DNA of 64,000 nt from Microbacterium flavum (GCF_018717645.1 NZ_JAFLHG010000007.1:62001-126000); one strand, 5' to 3'; shown: positions 32,224-41,777, numbered from the stretch's first letter. Translations and numbers: made by a program. Notes: generated from the sequence alone by a model not told the origin.

Positions 32224-33345
32224 ATGACCGCGGTGCTGAGAGTCGTGCTGGACCAAGTCGTCGCCGCGACGAGCCCCGACCTCGCGATGGCCTCACGGGA
32301 GCTGTCGCGAGCCCTCGTCGCGGGCGCGCCGGAGGGCTGCGCCGTCGAGGGCATCGTCCCGGCCGCGGCCGACGTCGCGGGCACCGTCGAGGGGGCCGTG
32401 CCCGGCCTCGTCGCCCTCTCGCGGATGGCCCTGCCGCGTCGTGAGCTCGCGGCCTCGTGGCAGCTCGGCGTCGCGCCCGGCGTGGGTGGCGGCATGATCC
32501 ACTCGCCCACGCTGATGGCGCCGCTCGTCCGGCACGACCGGGTGCACGCGCACGACCAGATCGTCGCGACCCTGTGGGACCTGGACGCCTGGGAGCGCGC
32601 TGCGGAGATGCCCAAGCCGGCGGTCGCCTGGCACCGTGCGATGCTCAAGCGTGCCGCCAAGCACGCGGATGCCGTCGTGGTGCCCACGCACGCGATGGCG
32701 GAGCGGCTGACCGACCTCGGACCCTTCGGTGACAGGATCCGCGTGATCGCCGGAGCGGCTCCGCGGGGATTCGCCGTGCCGGTCGACGAGATCGGACGCC
32801 GACGCGCTCTCGACCTGCCCGAGGGGTACGTGCTCGTCGCGGGGTCCTCCGCGGCGTCGTCCGGGCTGGCGGAGGCGTTCCGCGCGGTGATCGGCGCGGC
32901 GCTGGACGCCGCGGTCGTCGTGATCGACGTCCCGGAGGGGGACGAGCCTGCCGTCGCCGAGCTCGCTGCGGCGTCCGGTCTCGGGGAGGGTCGGGTGCAG
33001 GTGCGCGGACCGCTCGAGGATGCCGACCGCGCGGCCGTCCTCGGGGGAGCGATCGCGCTGCTGGCGCCGTCGGATCTGTCGGCGTTCCCGTGGCGCGTCG
33101 TCGAGGCGCTCTCCGCAGGAGTGCCGATCGTTGCGACGGACACGCCGACCCACCGCGAGGTGGTGTGGGACGGCGGTGTTCTGGCCGCGGCCTCGGACGA
33201 GGGCGCTCTCGGTGAGGCGCTGGCGCAAGTCCTGGCATCCGCTGCGGCGGTCGAGCGCTACGGTGTGGTCGCCGCCGACCGCGGACGCGCGTTCTCCTGG
33301 GCGGGAGCCGCTGAGCGGGTCTGGCAGCTGCACGCCGACCTGTAG
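32224..33345 (+). CDS. GT4-type glycosyltransferase
   Basis: A 373-aa GT-B fold enzyme. The N-half has the acceptor-side segment VGGGMIHSPTLMAP and the AVVVPTHAMAERL strand; the C-half has LLAPSDLSAFPWRVVEALSAGVPIVAT, the nucleotide-sugar site with its conserved Glu. It starts 4 nt after the LCP gene and is co-transcribed. Sugar and acceptor unknown. Confidence 0.85.
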   Translation: MTAVLRVVLDQVVAATSPDLAMASRELSRALVAGAPEGCAVEGIVPAAADVAGTVEGAVPGLVALSRMALPRRELAASWQLGVAPGVGGGMIHSPTLMAPLVRHDRVHAHDQIVATLWDLDAWERAAEMPKPAVAWHRAMLKRAAKHADAVVVPTHAMAERLTDLGPFGDRIRVIAGAAPRGFAVPVDEIGRRRALDLPEGYVLVAGSSAASSGLAEAFRAVIGAALDAAVVVIDVPEGDEPAVAELAAASGLGEGRVQVRGPLEDADRAAVLGGAIALLAPSDLSAFPWRVVEALSAGVPIVATDTPTHREVVWDGGVLAAASDEGALGEALAQVLASAAAVERYGVVAADRGRAFSWAGAAERVWQLHADL

Positions 33346-33383
33346 GGACCCGTCTGCGCTGACAGACCCCGCCAGGGGCTGCC

Positions 33384-34799
33384 TCAGCCCCGCGCCACCT
33401 CGGCACGGGCCTCGGCCAGGATGGTGTCGACGATACGCTGCGCTGCGCCGGGGGCGCCGAACAGATGGTCGGCGTTCTCACGCTGGATGACGGCGAGGCG
33501 ATCGCCGTCCACGAAGATCTCGGAGGCGGCGCTCCGGGCGCCGGCGACGTCGGCGACGCGATGGACGCCGCGCACGAGGCGCTTGCCGACATCGTTGAAC
33601 TCGATGTGCTCCGCCCGTTCCAGGAAGACCGTCGGCTTCCCCAGTACCTGCGCTTCCGTGATCATGCTCGGCCCATCGGTGATGACGACGTCGGTGGAGG
33701 CCAGGACGGGGGCGTACGCACCGCGCCAGTACGCGGTGTTCGGGAGCGCGTTCCAGGCATCGAGCCAATCGCGGAAGTCGGTCGCGCTGAGGCCGCTCTC
33801 GGGTCTGCGGATCGTGCCTCGCAGGTAGGGGTGATGCGTGAAGACGAACTGCGTGTCCGGCTCTTCCTCCGCCCATCGGAGCATGTCGTCCTTCACCCGG
33901 GGGAACATGCCGAAATCGTTCCATCCGTCGAGGATCGAGTGGTGTGCCGACCAGACCACCTTCGTCGGCCCCGCCGCGTCGTCGGCGAAGGGCCAGAACG
34001 GCGCCGCCCGGCGGAGCGCATCGGCTTTGGGGTGCCCGACGGCGCGGAACTGCCGGCCGCCGGTGAGAGTGCGATGGCGCGCGATCTCCAGGACATCGTC
34101 GTTCGCGCAGAACACCAACCACGCGGCGCGGTGCCAGTGCTGGTCGAGGGCGCTGTCGACCGGCGGGTCGTCCCAGGGGACATTCCGGGTCGGATTGACC
34201 GTCTCGTAGGGGATCAGGGCCAGGCGGGTCCACCCGAGGCTGTCCGCGGAGAACGCCGGGTTCACATCGGCATCCCATTGCGACTGCCGGAAGACGACGT
34301 CGGGATCGAGGGCGCGCAGCAGCTCCTCGGCCCACATGTGCTCGTCCTTGCGCAGCCGCAGGTGCGGGATGCCGCGTTCCGTCAGGAACCGGTGCATGCG
34401 CCCTTCCCCGCGCGGCGGCGCCTCGCCCCCGTAATGGTGGGGAACGCTCACGACGACGGGGTCGAAGTCCTCGCTCGCGCGCATGATCTCCACGACCTCG
34501 CCGATGGAGTCCCAGGCGTCCTTATTGTGGGCGAGGAACACGATGCGCAGCGCCTGACGCCGCAGCGTCCCGCGGCGGGCAGCCCGGTCGGCGGATGCGC
34601 GCACGTGTGCGACATACGCGGGGAAGGCGGACACCCGCGCTTCCAGCTCCTCCAGGCGACGGTCGCTCGCCGCCCGCATCTGCGCGATCTCCGCGCGCGC
34701 GTCATCGGCCCCTTCGCGCAGGGCGATGATTCCTTCGCTCATCACGCGAAGTCGCGTGACCAAGTTCCTGGCTCTCGTCATCGGGTTCCACTTAGCCAT
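33384..34799 (-). CDS. CDP-glycerol glycerophosphotransferase-like GT-B protein
   Basis: A 471-aa protein. Residues about 18-60 form a charged helical, probably coiled-coil, N-terminus. The C-terminal half resembles TagF-type transferases: VVWSAHHSILDGW, FVFTHHPYLRG and VVITDGPSMITEAQVLGKPTVFLE, the last matching the usual TDYSS...D...GKP segment with Ser-Met replacing Ser-Ser. It may transfer a polyol phosphate or a sugar to a wall polymer. ATG 34799 is 6 nt from TAGTCT (34806-34811), so it is probably leaderless and independent of the upstream ABC genes. Confidence 0.65.
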   Translation of the reverse strand: MAKWNPMTRARNLVTRLRVMSEGIIALREGADDARAEIAQMRAASDRRLEELEARVSAFPAYVAHVRASADRAARRGTLRRQALRIVFLAHNKDAWDSIGEVVEIMRASEDFDPVVVSVPHHYGGEAPPRGEGRMHRFLTERGIPHLRLRKDEHMWAEELLRALDPDVVFRQSQWDADVNPAFSADSLGWTRLALIPYETVNPTRNVPWDDPPVDSALDQHWHRAAWLVFCANDDVLEIARHRTLTGGRQFRAVGHPKADALRRAAPFWPFADDAAGPTKVVWSAHHSILDGWNDFGMFPRVKDDMLRWAEEEPDTQFVFTHHPYLRGTIRRPESGLSATDFRDWLDAWNALPNTAYWRGAYAPVLASTDVVITDGPSMITEAQVLGKPTVFLERAEHIEFNDVGKRLVRGVHRVADVAGARSAASEIFVDGDRLAVIQRENADHLFGAPGAAQRIVDTILAEARAEVARG

Positions 34800-34805
34800 C
34801 CCACG

Positions 34806-34811
34806 AGACTA
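34806..34811 (-). promoter_or_regulatory. -10 box TAGTCT of the TagF-like gene (leaderless)
   Basis: Minus-strand TAGTCT, 6 nt before ATG 34799. Confidence 0.5.
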
Positions 34812-34858
34812 TCTCCGCGGAGGCGACCCGGCGCACAGCGGGCCCCAGGGACGCCGAC

Positions 34859-35575
34859 TCAGGCGCGCATCAGGGCGACGGCTTCCTTGCTCGGGCCGTC
34901 GAACGCGATGGCCCCGCCGCGCAGGAGGATGCCGCGCTCGCACAGCGACGACACCATGTCGAGGTCGTGGCTGACGACGACCAGCGTCTTGCCCTGGCTG
35001 TGGAGCTCGCGGATGCGCGCCAGGCACTTCTTCTGGAACGGTTCGTCGCCGACCGAGAGGATCTCGTCGATGAGCAGGATGTCGACCTCGGTGTGGATCG
35101 CGACGGAGAACGCGAGCCGCAGGAACATCCCCGAGGAGTAGTGCTTCACCTCGGTGTCGATGAACTGCGAGATCTCGCTGAACTCGACGATCTCGTCGAA
35201 GCGTTCGTCGGTCTCTTTCTTCGTCATTCCGAGGATCGCCGCGTTCAGGTAGATGTTCTCGCGGCCCGACAGGTCGGGATGGAAACCGGCGCCGACCTCG
35301 ATGAGACCCGCGACCCTGCCGCGCGTGAGCACCTTCCCCTCGTCCGGCGTGAGCACGCCCGAGATGAGCTTGAGCATCGTCGACTTGCCGGACCCGTTGA
35401 ATCCGAGGAGGGCGACGGATTCGCCCTCGCCGATCTCGAAGCCGACGCCGCTCAGCGCGTGGAAGTCCGTCGTGAGCGGCTTGCGCTTGAGGGCGGCGAC
35501 GAAGGTCTCTTTGATCGAGTGCGTGTGTCGCAGCTTGAAGTCCTTGTGGACGTCGTCGACGATGATGCGGGGCAT
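34859..35575 (-). CDS. Polysaccharide ABC transporter ATPase, Wzt/TagH type (pair 1)
   Basis: A 238-aa ATPase of the family that powers O-antigen and teichoic acid export. Walker A GFNGSGKST (58-66), signature YSSGM (146-150), Walker B ILLIDE (166-171) and switch His203. There is no C-terminal carbohydrate-binding domain, as in TagH-like or Wzt proteins that do not select glycan ends. ATG 35575 is preferred over the upstream TTG at 35599, which would overlap the permease gene. It follows the permease with a 7-nt gap. Confidence 0.9.
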   Translation of the reverse strand: MPRIIVDDVHKDFKLRHTHSIKETFVAALKRKPLTTDFHALSGVGFEIGEGESVALLGFNGSGKSTMLKLISGVLTPDEGKVLTRGRVAGLIEVGAGFHPDLSGRENIYLNAAILGMTKKETDERFDEIVEFSEISQFIDTEVKHYSSGMFLRLAFSVAIHTEVDILLIDEILSVGDEPFQKKCLARIRELHSQGKTLVVVSHDLDMVSSLCERGILLRGGAIAFDGPSKEAVALMRA

Positions 35576-35582
35576 CCCGCTG

Positions 35583-36446
35583 TCAGAGATCCTGGGCAAA
35601 GCGACCCTCCAGACGACGGAACACGGCCTGGCCCAGAGCCAGGATCAGCACGGAGATCAGAAGCGCCCACCCGGCGAAGCCCCACATTCCCGGCAGGGGT
35701 TCCGCCCCCTTCGGGTTCAGGGGGAACCAGATTCCGTAGTGGAAGAGCTCGACGGCGGGCGTGAGCGGGTTGAGTCGGTAGATCGTGAACAGCCAGTCGG
35801 GCACCTGCGAGGCGACCATCTGCCAGTGATACATGACCGGCGAAGCCCAGACGGCGCACATCACGATGATCTCGACGAAGCTCTGCGCGTCTCGGAAGGT
35901 CACGTTGATCGCCCCGAAGAGCATCCCGAGTCCGGTCGCCAGAAGCGCGACGATCAGCAGTCCGAGCAGGAGAGCGGCGATCTGCACCACGGTCGGAGCC
36001 CATCCGAAGATCAACGCGATGGCGATGACGACGACGATCTGCGGAACGGTGTTGATGAGCGCGACGAGCATGCTGGAGACGGGGAACATCTCGCGCGGGA
36101 GGTAGATCTTCTTGATGAGCGCGGCGTTGTCCACCAGCGACCGGGTCCCGTTGGAGAAGGCCTCGTTGAAGAAGGTGACGATGGTGATGCCGGCCAGGAT
36201 GTAGATCGCGTAGAAGTCGATGCTCTTGTTCAGCGCGAGGAAGACGCCCAGGGCGACGTAGAACACGAGGAACTGGACGAGCGGCTTCACATACGACCAG
36301 AGCCATCCGAAGATCGACCCGCGGTAGCGGATCTGGATCTCCTTGCGCACGATGAGGTTCAGCAGGTGGCGGCGAAGGAGGACGTCCTTCAGGCCCCTGC
36401 TGCGGCCTGGCTCCTCGAGCACGGCGTCACTCGCGTCGCGTCGCAT
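35583..36446 (-). CDS. Polysaccharide ABC transporter permease, Wzm/TagG type (pair 1)
   Basis: A 287-aa ABC-2 permease with six hydrophobic segments and the amphipathic N-terminal segment LLNLIVRKEIQIRYRGSIFGWLW typical of Wzm/TagG (first residues VRKEIQIRYRGSIFGWLW). ATG 36446 has a clear GGAGG at good spacing. It forms the channel for lipid-linked glycan export with the ATPase downstream. Confidence 0.9.
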   Translation of the reverse strand: MRRDASDAVLEEPGRSRGLKDVLLRRHLLNLIVRKEIQIRYRGSIFGWLWSYVKPLVQFLVFYVALGVFLALNKSIDFYAIYILAGITIVTFFNEAFSNGTRSLVDNAALIKKIYLPREMFPVSSMLVALINTVPQIVVVIAIALIFGWAPTVVQIAALLLGLLIVALLATGLGMLFGAINVTFRDAQSFVEIIVMCAVWASPVMYHWQMVASQVPDWLFTIYRLNPLTPAVELFHYGIWFPLNPKGAEPLPGMWGFAGWALLISVLILALGQAVFRRLEGRFAQDL

Positions 36447-36528
36447 GGATACCTCCGGAGTGCAGGTGGTTCCCGATTTCGGGCAGGAATGTGGGGGGCA
36501 ACGACGGCTCGGCGGGGCGGATCGTCGG

Positions 36529-37479
36529 TCAGTGGGTGCGCGCGAGCGCGGGGGAGACCTGCTCGGCTTTCGGGTTGAATCTGATCGCCGCCAGGAGGCG
36601 ACCGGTGATGCGGCGGCGCAGGTGCCACGCGACGCGCCCGCGGTGCATGAGGATCTCCACCCGTGCGACGAAGCGCAGGTACGAGAGGAGCGATTCGTGG
36701 TGCAGGTGGTACGACGCCTCGTTGCGCGCCCCGTAGGCGAACTTCCAGATGTTCTGATCGTCGACCCGGGAGAAGTCGCCTGCGACGTTGGTCGGGGTGT
36801 CGTGGATGACCTTGCTGTCGAGGATGCAGACGCCCGGTCCGATGCCCACGCTCGCCATCCGTGCGTAGGCGGCGTCATCGAACCAGATGAAGTACTCGCG
36901 TAGGGGGAGGCCGATGCGCTCGACGGTCTCGCGCGAATACAGCGCGGAGACGAACGAGCAGGTCTGCACGAGGAATGCCCGCTGACCCTGCACCCACAGT
37001 CGCGCCCACTTCCAGTCGGGAGCGGCGATGTTCATCTCGGCGAGCTCGTTGTGGTCGAAGTGCACGAGCGAGCAGGCGAAGGGGACACCTCCGGGCATGG
37101 CCTCCATCGCCTGGTCGTACCCGTCGACGAGCTTTTCGAGCGCTTCCGGCTCGGGATAGCAGTCGTCGTCCATCAGCCAGAACAGGTCGGCTCCGAGGTC
37201 GTACGCGCGCTTCATCCCCGTGGCGAACCCGCCGGCGCCGCCGGTGTTCTCCTCGAGGCGCGTGATGTCGAGAGAGGGCTCCGTGAGCCCTGCCAGGTAT
37301 TCCGCGGTGCCGTCGTCGGACGCGTTGTCGACGATGACGACCCACTCGGGCGGAGTCGACTGGGCGGCGAGCGAACTCAGGACCGTCTTCAGCTTCTCGA
37401 GCCGGTTGAAGGTGACGACCACTGCGGCAACGCGCTGGGACACGGAGGGGCCTTTCTCGGAGGACGGGTGCGGATTCAT
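36529..37479 (-). CDS. GT2 glycosyltransferase, GlfT1-like
   Basis: A 316-aa inverting transferase. It begins AAVVVTFNRLEKL, with NTGGAGGFATGMKRA and the metal-binding DDD at 104-106 (WLMDDDC), a pattern of actinobacterial galactofuranosyl/rhamnosyl transferases such as GlfT1. EYFIWFDDAAY is the acceptor-side acidic site. A UDP-galactopyranose mutase gene is in the same cluster, which supports a galactofuranose donor. The ATG overlaps the stop of the preceding GT2 gene (ATGA). Confidence 0.85.
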   Translation of the reverse strand: MNPHPSSEKGPSVSQRVAAVVVTFNRLEKLKTVLSSLAAQSTPPEWVVIVDNASDDGTAEYLAGLTEPSLDITRLEENTGGAGGFATGMKRAYDLGADLFWLMDDDCYPEPEALEKLVDGYDQAMEAMPGGVPFACSLVHFDHNELAEMNIAAPDWKWARLWVQGQRAFLVQTCSFVSALYSRETVERIGLPLREYFIWFDDAAYARMASVGIGPGVCILDSKVIHDTPTNVAGDFSRVDDQNIWKFAYGARNEASYHLHHESLLSYLRFVARVEILMHRGRVAWHLRRRITGRLLAAIRFNPKAEQVSPALARTH

Positions 37480-38417
37480 CGGCGCCGCAGTCGCAGCTTC
37501 GAGAGCGGACGGTGCAGGGCGCGGCGGATCGTCTGCTGGAGAGAATAGTGGCGCACCGTCTCCTCGATGTACTTCGAGAGGTACAGCAGCCCGCCGATGC
37601 CGTTGCGATCGATGTATTCGCGCAGCGCCTCGTCACGGACCATGCGATCGAACTGCATGTGTCCCAGGCTCTCGCCGAAGACGCTGTTCGACGCCGCGCC
37701 GGTGGCGTGCGGTCGCTGATGCCAGAACGCGAGGGGCGTCTCTCCGACGAAGAGGATGCGGCCGTGACGGATCAGCCGCAGATTGAACTCCCAGTCGCCG
37801 ACGACCTTCAGTGCAGGGTCGTACCAGCCGATCTCGTCGTAGATGCGGCGGCGGACCAGGAGGCTGATCGGCACCACGCGGTTGGTCTGGAGCAGATCGT
37901 AGATCGTGACGATCTCGCCCGGCGGAACGAAGGGCGCGCGGCCCAGCTCGACGACGCGGTCCGGACTCACCCGCTCGAACACGATCTCGGTGCGTGCGGC
38001 CGCCGCGACGGCATCCGGGTCGGCATCCAGGGCATCGACCATCACCTCGAGGAAGGTGGGATCCCAGGTGTCGTCGTCGTCGTGGATGATGACGAACTCG
38101 CCGTTCGCCCGCTGGGCTCCGAGGTTGGCCGCGGCCTCCATCGATCCGGTTCCGCCATCGACGTGGATGACCTCGACGCGACCGTCGAAGGAGCTCTCAC
38201 GCTGGGCGATGAGCGCGTCGACAGGTCCGGGTCGGCCGCCGTCGTTCACGATGACCAGACGCCAGTCGGGGAGGGTCTGGGCGATGACGTCGTCGAGGGC
38301 CCGCGAGAGGAGCTGCTCGCGATTCTTCGTTCTGATGACGACGGTGACTCGCTCGCGATGATTCGACACTCGGTAGACCCCTGATGTAGCGCGGTGACGC
38401 CGACTGTCGGCGGGCAC
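37476..38417 (-). CDS. GT2 glycosyltransferase
   Basis: A 313-aa GT-A enzyme: VTVVIRTKNREQLLSRAL at the start, VNDGG, the metal site IIHDDDDTWDP and the acceptor segment VVGDWEFNLRL. GTG 38417 is 8 nt from a TACACT box and is taken as a leaderless start; GTG 38369, with AGGGG 8 nt upstream, would give a 297-aa protein beginning closer to the conserved region and is a real alternative. Donor unknown. Confidence 0.83.
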   Translation of the reverse strand: MPADSRRHRATSGVYRVSNHRERVTVVIRTKNREQLLSRALDDVIAQTLPDWRLVIVNDGGRPGPVDALIAQRESSFDGRVEVIHVDGGTGSMEAAANLGAQRANGEFVIIHDDDDTWDPTFLEVMVDALDADPDAVAAAARTEIVFERVSPDRVVELGRAPFVPPGEIVTIYDLLQTNRVVPISLLVRRRIYDEIGWYDPALKVVGDWEFNLRLIRHGRILFVGETPLAFWHQRPHATGAASNSVFGESLGHMQFDRMVRDEALREYIDRNGIGGLLYLSKYIEETVRHYSLQQTIRRALHRPLSKLRLRRR

Positions 38418-38425
38418 GAGGATTC

Positions 38426-38431
38426 AGTGTA
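38426..38431 (-). promoter_or_regulatory. -10 box TACACT of the GT2 pair
   Basis: Minus-strand TACACT 8 nt upstream of GTG 38417; it would drive the two overlapping GT2 genes. Confidence 0.45.
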
Positions 38432-38479
38432 TCCGACGGACCCTGAGCGACTGATCGATGCCTGCAGACGTCGCCGGCG

Positions 38480-40933
38480 TCAGGCCGGGGCGCCCAGCAG
38501 CCAGGCGAGCCGTTCCTCCGATGCCAGCTGCCGGATGGACGGGATGCGCCCTCCGCCGAGGGCGATGAGCGTCTCCACCCGCTGGACGTGCCGGAGCTTC
38601 CCCCCGCTGACGAGGTACACCTGCGCGTAGCCGGCGAACTGGACGAACGCGCCGTCGGGCTGCGGGGTCCGAGCGGCGATCGGCGTTCCGGTGGGGAATG
38701 CCGGGGCGGCCGCGCGCGGGACGATGGCGATCGAGGGGACGCGGCCGCCCCCCAGGTAGGTGAGCGTCGCGTAGTCGGTGATGTGATGGAGTTCGCCCTC
38801 CACGAAGCGATACACCTCGTCGCCGCCCGTGATCTGCGCGAACGAGTTCTCAGCCAGCAGGGGGACGTCGCCGATCTCGTCGCCATAGGTGTAGGCCTTG
38901 GCGAAGGACGCAGGCAGGCGCGAGATCGTGGGCACACGACCCCCGCCGAGGGCGACGAGGCTTCCGAAATCAACCACGTGGCGAAGGCTGTCCGCCGAGT
39001 TCCAGTAGACCTCGGGCTGACCGTCGAACTGGACGAACGCCCCGCTCTCCAGCGCAGGGGCCGTGAGCCCCACGGCGTCCACGGTCGCCTTCTGCCACGG
39101 GAGGATGACGAGGGGTCGCCCCCCGTTGAGTGCGGAGAGCTGTCCGGGCGTGCGCACGTGCTGCAGCTTGCCGGCCGAGATCACGTAGATCTCGGGGGCC
39201 CCGGCAGGCTGAACGAACACGGGTGTCGACACCGCCCCGCCCCTCGGGAATGCGGCGCACTCCGCGGGGGAGAGCCGGATCGTCGCGAGGCCGGTCGAAC
39301 CGCTCAGCGGGCGCAGCGCACCGCCCGCCGCGATGTACTGATCATCGCCGCACATCACGACGGGAGTGAGCATCCCGTTCTTCGCGACGCTCTTGGCCAT
39401 CGTGGCATCCGGCACCACCTTGTACGACGTGGCGCCGTATTCCGCCGCCAGGGCGAAGCTCGGGATATGGATGACCGTCGACGTGGGGGTGGTCATGTAC
39501 ACGTCGCCCGACGTCGTCGCGCGGACGAGGGTGTTCGGCGCGAAGAACGTCGGACCGCGGGGGATCCGCTTGAAGGCCCCGGCATCCATGGTCGCGATGT
39601 AGCTGCTCTTGTCCCGCGCAGCGAAGGCATAGGCCGGGGTGTCGTAGACGTAGCGGAGGAGGCCGTTCTCGAGGTAGTAGACCTCGCCCTTGCCTCCGCT
39701 GGACCGGGAGAAGGTGCCGACCTCCTCTCCGGTCGCGAAGGCGTCGACGAGACCGGGTTCGAGGTTGACGTACGAGGAGAACGCGTAGCCGAACATCGCG
39801 ATCTGATCACCGGAGGTGAACCGGTGCTTCGTGCCGTCGAGCTCGAGAAGATAGAGAGTGCCGCTCCGCGCGTCGTGCACATACCGGCTCATGGTCCGTC
39901 CCGTGGGCAGGGAGTCGAGGTAGGCGGAGGGGACGACCTGCAGCCCGCCCAGTCCGGCGCCCAGCGCGGTGAGATCCGTCGAGGTCGCGACGGGGTACTT
40001 CACTCCGCCGTTGACGAGGTAGACCCGGTCCCGGGCCGGGCCTGTGACGATCGGACCGTAGGAGCTCTGGGTGCTTCCGAACCAGTCGACGAAGTAGTTG
40101 TAGAAGTTGCGGTTGCCGTAGGACGAGCACCCATCGCCGAGACCGTAGCCCGCGCGGATGGCGGCGCCGTTCGGCTGGTACGGCGTGTAGTAGTAGAGGT
40201 TCGCAGTCGCCTGGTTCTCGATGTACACGGGTGATGTCCCGCAGGCCTCGTTCGGGTGGAATCGCACGTTCCAGGTCTTGCCCGGGGCGTACCAGGTGAA
40301 GAACCTGCTCGTCCCCGGAGGATTGGCGTAGCGCTTGAACTGCCAAGCTGCGCCCTGCATCTGGTTGAAGAACCCGTAGTAGGTCGAGTCGCAGGCGGCG
40401 GTGTCCGGACACCCTTGACCCATCGATGCCCGGTACTGACCGGCCGTCGGCCAGGTGTCGGTGACGAGACCCTGCTCCTTCTGCAGCGTCACCAGGAGCA
40501 CCTGAGGGTTGATGCCGCAGGCTTGAGCGACTTTGAAGATGATCCGCGACGCGCGCTCGGATCCTCCGCCCGCGTACGCCCCGCACATCGCATCCTGGGG
40601 GATGGAGCGCGTCGTGTCGTACTTGTCCTTCAGGCAGGTGTAGCCCCGTCGGCACTCGGACACCTTCGACTCGAGGAACGCCTGGATCTGCGCCTCGCTC
40701 ATGGACATCGAGTTGAAGAACACGGCGTCGCTGATGATGTTGCCCGGACGGAACGATCCGAGGTCGGCCGCCTTCTGGATCCCGGCGTCGATCTGGATCC
40801 CGGTGTCGACGGTCGTGCTCTCCACCGCAGGGGCCGCGTGCGCGGGCGCGATCCCCAGGGCCAGGACGAGGGCCGATGCGACGACGACGGCGGCGGCCCA
40901 CAGGCGAAGAGAATGGTGCGCAATCGTAGTCAC
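38480..40933 (-). CDS. Secreted cysteine-rich protein with nine C-terminal repeats
   Basis: An 817-aa exported protein. Signal peptide at 1-33 ending PAHA. The N-terminal domain (60-290) has eight cysteines (94, 100, 117, 139, 175, 181, 231, 269) and the segment NPQVLLVTLQKEQGLV, whose Glu153 recalls the catalytic Glu of lytic transglycosylase-like enzymes. From about 300 to the end, nine repeats of roughly 60 residues open with VYLV, LYLL, VYYL, VYMT, QYIA, IYVI, VYWN, VYRF and VYLV; four later ones share ALGGGR(V/I)P. They may form a beta-propeller or wall-binding array. GTG 40933 has AGGA upstream. The function, perhaps wall remodelling, is inferred. Confidence 0.8.
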   Translation of the reverse strand: MTTIAHHSLRLWAAAVVVASALVLALGIAPAHAAPAVESTTVDTGIQIDAGIQKAADLGSFRPGNIISDAVFFNSMSMSEAQIQAFLESKVSECRRGYTCLKDKYDTTRSIPQDAMCGAYAGGGSERASRIIFKVAQACGINPQVLLVTLQKEQGLVTDTWPTAGQYRASMGQGCPDTAACDSTYYGFFNQMQGAAWQFKRYANPPGTSRFFTWYAPGKTWNVRFHPNEACGTSPVYIENQATANLYYYTPYQPNGAAIRAGYGLGDGCSSYGNRNFYNYFVDWFGSTQSSYGPIVTGPARDRVYLVNGGVKYPVATSTDLTALGAGLGGLQVVPSAYLDSLPTGRTMSRYVHDARSGTLYLLELDGTKHRFTSGDQIAMFGYAFSSYVNLEPGLVDAFATGEEVGTFSRSSGGKGEVYYLENGLLRYVYDTPAYAFAARDKSSYIATMDAGAFKRIPRGPTFFAPNTLVRATTSGDVYMTTPTSTVIHIPSFALAAEYGATSYKVVPDATMAKSVAKNGMLTPVVMCGDDQYIAAGGALRPLSGSTGLATIRLSPAECAAFPRGGAVSTPVFVQPAGAPEIYVISAGKLQHVRTPGQLSALNGGRPLVILPWQKATVDAVGLTAPALESGAFVQFDGQPEVYWNSADSLRHVVDFGSLVALGGGRVPTISRLPASFAKAYTYGDEIGDVPLLAENSFAQITGGDEVYRFVEGELHHITDYATLTYLGGGRVPSIAIVPRAAAPAFPTGTPIAARTPQPDGAFVQFAGYAQVYLVSGGKLRHVQRVETLIALGGGRIPSIRQLASEERLAWLLGAPA

Positions 40934-41001
40934 GTTCCTATTGTGACTTATGAGGCGCCCGTGAACTACTGGGGATTTTGGTGGGAGCTTCTCCGCACCC
41001 C

Positions 41002-41733
41002 TCAGCGCCGCCCTGCCGAGAAGAACGCGCGCAGCAGCATCCAGCGCGCGGCGAGGACCTTGCCGGCCGAACGCGGCTTCGGGGTGGACGCGTTCGCGGC
41101 GTGGACGCGGCGACGGAGCGTGGGGGGTTCGACGTGCGTCATCAGTCCGTGCCTGTTCGCGACCGTCGCGATCCACAGATCGTGCGATTCGGTCAGGTAG
41201 GCGGGGAAGGGCAGGACGCGCTCCAGCGCGTCGCGGCGGATCGCCATGGTGCAGCCGAAGTACGGGATGTCGCCCGCGAGGATGAGCAGCTCGTTCCGCC
41301 AGCGCCGACGGGAGTCCGCTTCTCTCAGGAGCCAGGGCCGTCCGGTGAGGGGAGAGCGCAAGGGCTCGTCCGAGCCCAGCAGGACGAGGTTCGACGCAGC
41401 GATCCCGCGCGTCGTCGCGGCCTGCAGGAGGAGGTCGCGACGGCCGGGAACCCACACGTCGTCCTGGTCGGAGAGGATCAGGACATCGCCGGCGGCCTCG
41501 CCCAGCGCGCGCTCGAACGTGCGGACGTAACCCCGGTTGGTCTCATTGCGGACGATGCGGATGCGGGGATCGCCGATCGCCTCGATGACGGTGACGGTGT
41601 CGTCGGTGCTCGCGTCGTCGACCACGACGACCTCGTCGTCGGCGCCGATCTCGGCGAGGATCGAGCCGAGCTGCTCCGTGACGTAGGACGCTCCGTTGTA
41701 CGTGGCCATGCACACGCTCACACGCTGATCCAC
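41002..41733 (-). CDS. GT2 glycosyltransferase
   Basis: A 243-aa compact GT-A enzyme: VSVCMATYNGASYVTEQL, VVVVDDASTDDT, LILSDQDDVWVPGR metal site and ESHDLWIATVA near the end, like rhamnosyltransferases of capsule clusters. GTG 41733 has a GGAG ribosome site. Divergent from the flippase gene across 56 bases. Confidence 0.87.
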   Translation of the reverse strand: MDQRVSVCMATYNGASYVTEQLGSILAEIGADDEVVVVDDASTDDTVTVIEAIGDPRIRIVRNETNRGYVRTFERALGEAAGDVLILSDQDDVWVPGRRDLLLQAATTRGIAASNLVLLGSDEPLRSPLTGRPWLLREADSRRRWRNELLILAGDIPYFGCTMAIRRDALERVLPFPAYLTESHDLWIATVANRHGLMTHVEPPTLRRRVHAANASTPKPRSAGKVLAARWMLLRAFFSAGRR

Positions 41734-41777
41734 GGACTCCGCCGCCTTCCGGGTTGGGGACGTGGCGATGACGCACG

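Noticed and set aside
33346..33383. GTCTG/CAGAC stem between convergent glycosyltransferase genes as a terminator
   Set aside because: The stem is only 5 bp and lacks a T-tract on either strand.
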